The translations under genes and the position numbers were made by a program. 64,000 nucleotides of DNA, from assembly GCA_017519405.1 (NCBI GenBank), contig JAFWSH010000006.1, positions 153,653 to 217,652 on the forward strand, given 5' to 3'. Positions within the stretch are counted from its first letter, which is position 1. The number at the start of each line of letters is the position of its first letter. This document shows positions 60,324-64,000 of the stretch, one piece after another. The DNA is from Clostridia bacterium (GTDB taxonomy: Bacteria > Bacillota > Clostridia > Christensenellales > Aristaeellaceae). A model generated the notes under the pieces. That model made no database searches. It was not told where the DNA came from and worked only from the letters and a program-made list of their open reading frames with translations.

Positions 60324-60566
60324 ATGGAAGCGCTGAAAACCGGCGGAAACCGTGTGGTGGGGACCAAGCAGGTGCTGCGCGCCCTGAAGGCCGGAACCCT
60401 CAAGCGGGTGTATGTGGCCAACGATGCGGACACGTTCCTGTATCAGCGGATCGTCCTGGCGGCTGACGCAGCCGGGGTGCCGGTGACCAGGGTGCCCACC
60501 ATGAAGGAGCTGGGCCAGGCCTGCGGCGTCGACATCGGCGCGGCGGCGGCGGGTCTCGGGGCCTGA
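60324..60566 (+). CDS. rplGB: L7Ae-family ribosomal protein (YbxF-like)
   Basis: 80 residues. RNA-binding kink-turn protein of the L7Ae/L30e family: [35 protein letters not shown] and [17 protein letters not shown]. In Bacillus, YbxF/YlxQ-type proteins bind ribosomal or riboswitch kink-turns. First gene of the str operon, immediately before rpsL, as in many Bacillota. The ATG at 60324 is 8 bp after AAGGAGG. Confidence 0.9.
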   Translation: MEALKTGGNRVVGTKQVLRALKAGTLKRVYVANDADTFLYQRIVLAADAAGVPVTRVPTMKELGQACGVDIGAAAAGLGA

Positions 60567-60639
60567 TCCTTCATTCCAACATTGCTGCAAGTTTCCGAGG
60601 GTTGCGGAAAATTGTGGATACTACTTTGGAGGTGCTTCC

Positions 60640-61014
60640 ATGCCCACAATCAATCAGCTGGTTCGCAAAGGACGGGAGAAGGCTGCCAACAAGTCCACCG
60701 CTCCGATTCTGCAGGGCTGCCCGCAGAAGCGCGGCGTGTGCCTGAGCGTCAAAACCAAGACGCCCAAGAAGCCGAACTCCGCTCTTCGCAAGATCGCCCG
60801 TATCCGCCTGACCAACTCCATCGAGGGCACCTGCTACATCCCCGGCGAGGGACACAATCTGCAGGAGCACAGCGTGGTGCTGATCCGCGGCGGCCGTGTG
60901 CGCGATCTGCCTGGCGTGCGTTACCACATCATCCGCGGCGCGCTGGATACCGCCGGTGTGGCCAAGCGCATGCAGGCCCGTTCCCGCTACGGCGCCAAAC
61001 GGCCGAAGAAGTAA
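60640..61014 (+). CDS. rpsL: 30S ribosomal protein S12
   Basis: 124 residues, complete S12: [27 protein letters not shown] at the streptomycin-binding loop (K43/K44 present) and [20 protein letters not shown]. In the second loop the residue at position 88 is Arg (codon CGC at 60901-60903), where most bacteria have Lys. It helps decode at the A site of the small subunit. The start ATG follows GGAGG. The 275-bp gap to rpsG is unusually long. Confidence 0.97.
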   Translation: MPTINQLVRKGREKAANKSTAPILQGCPQKRGVCLSVKTKTPKKPNSALRKIARIRLTNSIEGTCYIPGEGHNLQEHSVVLIRGGRVRDLPGVRYHIIRGALDTAGVAKRMQARSRYGAKRPKK

Positions 61015-61243
61015 GCCTGTTGACACGGCAAACCAACCGTTCGAGACGCTCTTTTGCCGGCACGCGGCCGCGTTTCTCCCCCTGGAACCGGGGAGGGACA
61101 GAGCCGCGATGACCGCCTGAGCGCCCCGCCCCGGGCAAGGGGCGGACACGCGTGATGCTGACGCGCGTGATGGAACCGGGAAGCCGTGCCTGCTGACCCC
61201 CAACAGGCCGACCGGCCGGGAGACCCACCCGGAGCGGACGGAT

Positions 61244-61263
61244 CCGCGGACAAGCTTCCGCGG
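61244..61263 (+). other. Hairpin in the rpsL-rpsG spacer
   Basis: CCGCGGA, a 6-nt loop, TCCGCGG, ending 14 bp before the rpsG ribosome site. Two related CGCGTGATG repeats (61148 and 61163) lie upstream. The spacer has no gene. It could control S7 translation, as the S12-S7 intercistronic region does in E. coli, but the structures are not homologous by eye. Confidence 0.45.
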
Positions 61264-61289
61264 GAAACGATGAATTCAGGAGGGATATC

Positions 61290-61760
61290 ATGCCCCGTCG
61301 CGGTTTTATTCCCAAGCGTGAGGTGCTGCCGGATCCTGTCTACGGGAACACGGTGGTGACCAAGCTCATCAATCAGATCATGCTCGACGGCAAGCGCGGC
61401 ATCGCCCAGGCGGTGTGCTACGAGGCGTTTGAGCAGGTGGCCCAGAAGACCGGCAAGGAAGCCAATGAGGTGTTCCAGGCCGCGCTGGCCAATGTCGCCC
61501 CCTCCCTGGAGGTGAAGGCCCGCCGTGTGGGCGGCGCCACCTACCAGGTGCCTATGGAAATCCGTCCCGAGCGCCGGCAGACCCTGGCCCTGCGCTGGAT
61601 CGTGGACTTCGCCCGCAAGCGCGGTGAGAAGACCATGGCCGAGCGTCTGGCCGGAGAACTCCTCGACGCCTCCAACAACACCGGCGCTGCTGTGAAGCGC
61701 AAGGAAGAGATGCATCGGATGGCCGAGGCCAACAAGGCTTTCGCCCACTATCGCTGGTAA
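61290..61760 (+). CDS. rpsG: 30S ribosomal protein S7
   Basis: 156 residues, complete. It starts [19 protein letters not shown] and includes [28 protein letters not shown] and [20 protein letters not shown], all typical. It nucleates assembly of the 30S head. The ATG follows AGGAGGG. Confidence 0.98.
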   Translation: MPRRGFIPKREVLPDPVYGNTVVTKLINQIMLDGKRGIAQAVCYEAFEQVAQKTGKEANEVFQAALANVAPSLEVKARRVGGATYQVPMEIRPERRQTLALRWIVDFARKRGEKTMAERLAGELLDASNNTGAAVKRKEEMHRMAEANKAFAHYRW

Positions 61761-61796
61761 TCATCTTCCCATCCCCCGAAAGGAGCGTACACATAT

Positions 61797-63914
61797 ATGC
61801 CCAGGAGCCATCCGCTGGACCGGGTGCGCAATATTGGCATCATGGCCCACATTGATGCGGGCAAGACGACAACCACAGAGCGCATTCTTTTCTACACCGG
61901 CAAAACCCATCGCATCGGCGAGGTGCACGACGGCGCGGCCACCATGGACTGGATGGTCCAGGAGCAGGAGCGCGGCATCACCATCACCTCCGCCGCCACC
62001 ACCTGCATCTGGCACGATCCCCACGACGCCCAGAACAAGGACAAGACCTACCGCATCAACATTATCGACACCCCCGGACACGTGGACTTCACCGTGGAGG
62101 TGGAGCGCTCCCTGCGGGTGCTGGACGGCGCGGTGTGCGTCTTCGCTGCCAAGGGCGGCGTGGAGCCCCAGTCCGAGACGGTCTGGAAGCAGGCCAGAAC
62201 CTATCACGTCCCCTGCATGGCCTATGTGAACAAGATGGACATCACCGGCGCGGACTTCTTCCTCTGCATCCAGATGATGAAGGACCGCCTGGCCTCCAAC
62301 GCAGTGGCCATCCAGCTGCCCATCGGCAAGGAGAACACCTTCCGCGGCATCGTGGACCTGATCCGCATGCGGGCGGAGGTCTACTATGACGACCAGGGCA
62401 AGGACGTGCGCGATGAGGAGATTCCGGCAGACATGCTGGAGGAAGCCCAGCGCTACCGCGAGATTCTGCTGGAGAAAGTGGCGGAATCGGACGAGAGCCT
62501 GATGGAGCGCTATCTGGAGACCATGGGCGAGGATTTCACCGAAGAGGAGATCCGCGCTGCCATCCGGAAGGCCACCATCGCCTGTGAGATGAATCCCGTG
62601 ATGTGCGGTACGTCTTACCGCAACAAGGGTGTCCAGATGCTCTTGGATAACATCATCGACTACATGCCCTCCCCGCTGGACATTCCGGCGATCCGGGGCA
62701 CGGCGGTGGATGATCCCAAGGTGCAAATGGAGCGCCACCCCTCGGACGACGAACCCTTCTCCGCCCTGGCCTTCAAGATCATGACGGATCCCTTTGTGGG
62801 CCGTCTGGCCTTTGTCCGGGTCTACTCCGGCCATGTGGCCGCGGGTTCCTACGTCCTCAACTCCACCAAGCAGAAAAAGGAGCGCATCAGCCGCATCATG
62901 CTGATGCACGCCAACACCCGCGAGGAAATCAACGACCTGTATACCGGCGAGATCGCCGGCATCATCGGCCTGAAGGACACCACCACCGGTGACACCCTGT
63001 GCGATGAGAAGGATCAGATCATCCTGGAGTCCATGGAGTTCCCGGATCCGGTCATCGAGGTGGCCATCGAGCCCAAGACCCGTGCGGGCCAGGAGAAGAT
63101 GACCATGGCGCTGCTGAAGCTGGCCGAGGAGGATCCCACCTTCAAGACCTACACCAACCCCGACTCCGGTCAGACCATCATCGCGGGCATGGGCGAGCTT
63201 CACCTGGAAATCATCGTGGACCGCCTGCTGCGCGAGTTTAAGGTGGAAGCCACGGTGGGCCGTCCCCGGGTCACCTACAAGGAGACCATCCGCAAGGCGG
63301 CCAAGGCCGAGGGACGCTTCGTGCGCCAGACCGGCGGCCACGGCCAGTACGGCCACTGCTGGATCGAGATCGAGCCCACGGCCCCCGGCGAGCCCTACTC
63401 CTTCGAGAACAAGACCATCGGCGGTTCCATCCCGAAGGAATTCATCGCCCCCATCGACCAGGGCATTCAGGAGTCCGCCAAGGCGGGCCCCCTGGCCGGC
63501 TTCGAGGTGGTGGGCTTCAAGGCCAACGTCTTCGACGGATCCTACCACGACGTGGACTCCTCCGAGGCAGCCTACAAGATCGCCGCTTCCATGGCCTTCA
63601 AGGCGGCCATGGCCAAGGCGGATCCCTGCCTGATGGAGCCTGTGATGAAGGTGGAGGTCATCGTGCCCGACCAGTACCTGGGCGATGTGCTGGGGAACAT
63701 CTCCAGCCGCCGCGGCCGTGTGGACGGCACCGAGGTGCGGGGCCAGGACCAGATCATCCACGCCTTTGTTCCCCTGTCCGAGATGTTCGGTTACACCACC
63801 GACCTCCGTTCCCGCACCCAGGGCCGCGGCATGTTCACCATGCAGTTTGACCACTATGAGGAAGTGCCCAAGTCCCTGGCGGAGAAGATGATCGGTGAGC
63901 ACACCAAAAAGTGA
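61797..63914 (+). CDS. fusA: Elongation factor G
   Basis: 705 residues, full length. GTP-binding motifs are [15 protein letters not shown] (P-loop), DTPGHVDF and NKMDITGAD. Domains II to V follow, with [37 protein letters not shown] and [12 protein letters not shown]. It drives translocation on the ribosome. Standard position between rpsG and tuf; ribosome site AAAGGAG. Confidence 0.98.
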   Translation: MPRSHPLDRVRNIGIMAHIDAGKTTTTERILFYTGKTHRIGEVHDGAATMDWMVQEQERGITITSAATTCIWHDPHDAQNKDKTYRINIIDTPGHVDFTVEVERSLRVLDGAVCVFAAKGGVEPQSETVWKQARTYHVPCMAYVNKMDITGADFFLCIQMMKDRLASNAVAIQLPIGKENTFRGIVDLIRMRAEVYYDDQGKDVRDEEIPADMLEEAQRYREILLEKVAESDESLMERYLETMGEDFTEEEIRAAIRKATIACEMNPVMCGTSYRNKGVQMLLDNIIDYMPSPLDIPAIRGTAVDDPKVQMERHPSDDEPFSALAFKIMTDPFVGRLAFVRVYSGHVAAGSYVLNSTKQKKERISRIMLMHANTREEINDLYTGEIAGIIGLKDTTTGDTLCDEKDQIILESMEFPDPVIEVAIEPKTRAGQEKMTMALLKLAEEDPTFKTYTNPDSGQTIIAGMGELHLEIIVDRLLREFKVEATVGRPRVTYKETIRKAAKAEGRFVRQTGGHGQYGHCWIEIEPTAPGEPYSFENKTIGGSIPKEFIAPIDQGIQESAKAGPLAGFEVVGFKANVFDGSYHDVDSSEAAYKIAASMAFKAAMAKADPCLMEPVMKVEVIVPDQYLGDVLGNISSRRGRVDGTEVRGQDQIIHAFVPLSEMFGYTTDLRSRTQGRGMFTMQFDHYEEVPKSLAEKMIGEHTKK

Positions 63915-63947
63915 TATGAGCGTATAATTCAGAGGAGGAAAAACCCC

Positions 63948-64000
63948 ATGGCAAAGGAGAAATTCCAGCGGACGAAGCCCCATGTGAACATCGGCACCAT
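63948..64000 (+). CDS. tuf: Elongation factor Tu, N-terminal start (runs off the window)
   Basis: Seventeen codons plus are visible, MAKEKFQRTKPHVNIG, the invariant N-terminus of EF-Tu. AGGAGGAAAAA precedes the ATG. A TATAAT at 63923-63928 could be a separate tuf -10 box but has no -35 match. Confidence 0.95.
   Translation, partial: MAKEKFQRTKPHVNIGT

Noticed and set aside
1-64000. tRNA, rRNA, CRISPR arrays, insertion sequences and attachment sites.
   Set aside because: Reading both strands gave no tRNA arm sets, repeat-spacer arrays or transposase motifs. A dedicated search (tRNAscan-SE, CRISPR finder) would be needed to exclude them fully.

Overview
The window looks like a chromosomal segment of a high-GC, Gram-positive anaerobe of the Bacillota, most likely a gut Clostridia of the Oscillospiraceae type. 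The basis is the CtsR/ClpC heat-shock pair, LytTR/GHKL signalling, DegV, a formate/nitrite transporter, type 2 GalT, AGGAGG ribosome sites with frequent TTG/GTG starts, and a large plant-glycan locus. No rRNA, tRNA, CRISPR array, insertion sequence or phage gene was seen. No stretch longer than 300 bases lacks a gene. Because the DNA is GC-rich, many long antisense open frames are shadows and are not reported.

Layout: (1) 1-3934: clpC (partial) and ctsR with a CtsR operator, a small membrane protein, and aroA-aroC. (2) 4169-9514: a surface/polyphosphate-type cluster with a lamin-tail plus CotH-kinase protein, a DUF4956 membrane protein, a VTC-domain protein and a YcxB-like protein; two copies of a 28-bp hairpin repeat lie inside it. 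(3) 9582-19064: housekeeping and accessory genes, including a TIM-barrel isomerase, a pseudo-receiver protein, an SPFH/zinc-ribbon protein, DUF218-RadC-DUF218, DegV, an FNT channel, an Lrp regulator overlapping an aminotransferase, and CapA. (4) 19125-21556 (minus): amidohydrolase, tyrA and a DUF523/TudS-like gene. (5) 21716-26326 (minus): a rhamnose operon with AraC regulator, rhamnulokinase, a FucI/AraA-type isomerase in place of RhaA, and rhamnulose-1-phosphate aldolase.

(6) 26576-51223: a large glycoside-degradation locus. Two GH78 rhamnosidases, a GH43 and two GH2 enzymes are joined by two membrane-anchored, domain-permuted GH3 enzymes. Each GH3 is followed by a small multi-helix membrane protein. 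A very unusual protein (SGNH - LRR - Flg_new-like - LRR - SGNH) lies between the GH3 and GH2 of the first module. A LytTR response regulator and GHKL kinase precede the second module. Two promoters in that module share identical geometry: paired 10-bp sites 21 bp apart, then 9 bp to the -35 box. Released rhamnose would feed the adjacent operon, and galactose would feed GalT.

(7) 51468-60072: a nitroreductase-like gene, a FlaA1/CapD-like sugar-nucleotide enzyme, and a minus-strand phosphonate operon. That operon has a three-domain protein (LicC-like nucleotidyltransferase + HxGH cytidylyltransferase + PEP mutase), phosphonoacetaldehyde reductase, a lipoprotein and phosphonopyruvate decarboxylase. 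Together they predict 2-hydroxyethylphosphonate and its CMP-activated form, probably for decorating a surface glycan. (8) 60220-64000: the str ribosomal operon (L7Ae-like, rpsL, rpsG, fusA, start of tuf). Its S12 has arginine at the position where K88R gives streptomycin resistance in other bacteria.

The strongest candidates for something undescribed are the trifunctional phosphonate enzyme and its operon, the duplicated GH3/small-membrane-protein/GH2 module with its LytTR promoters, and the double-SGNH LRR protein.
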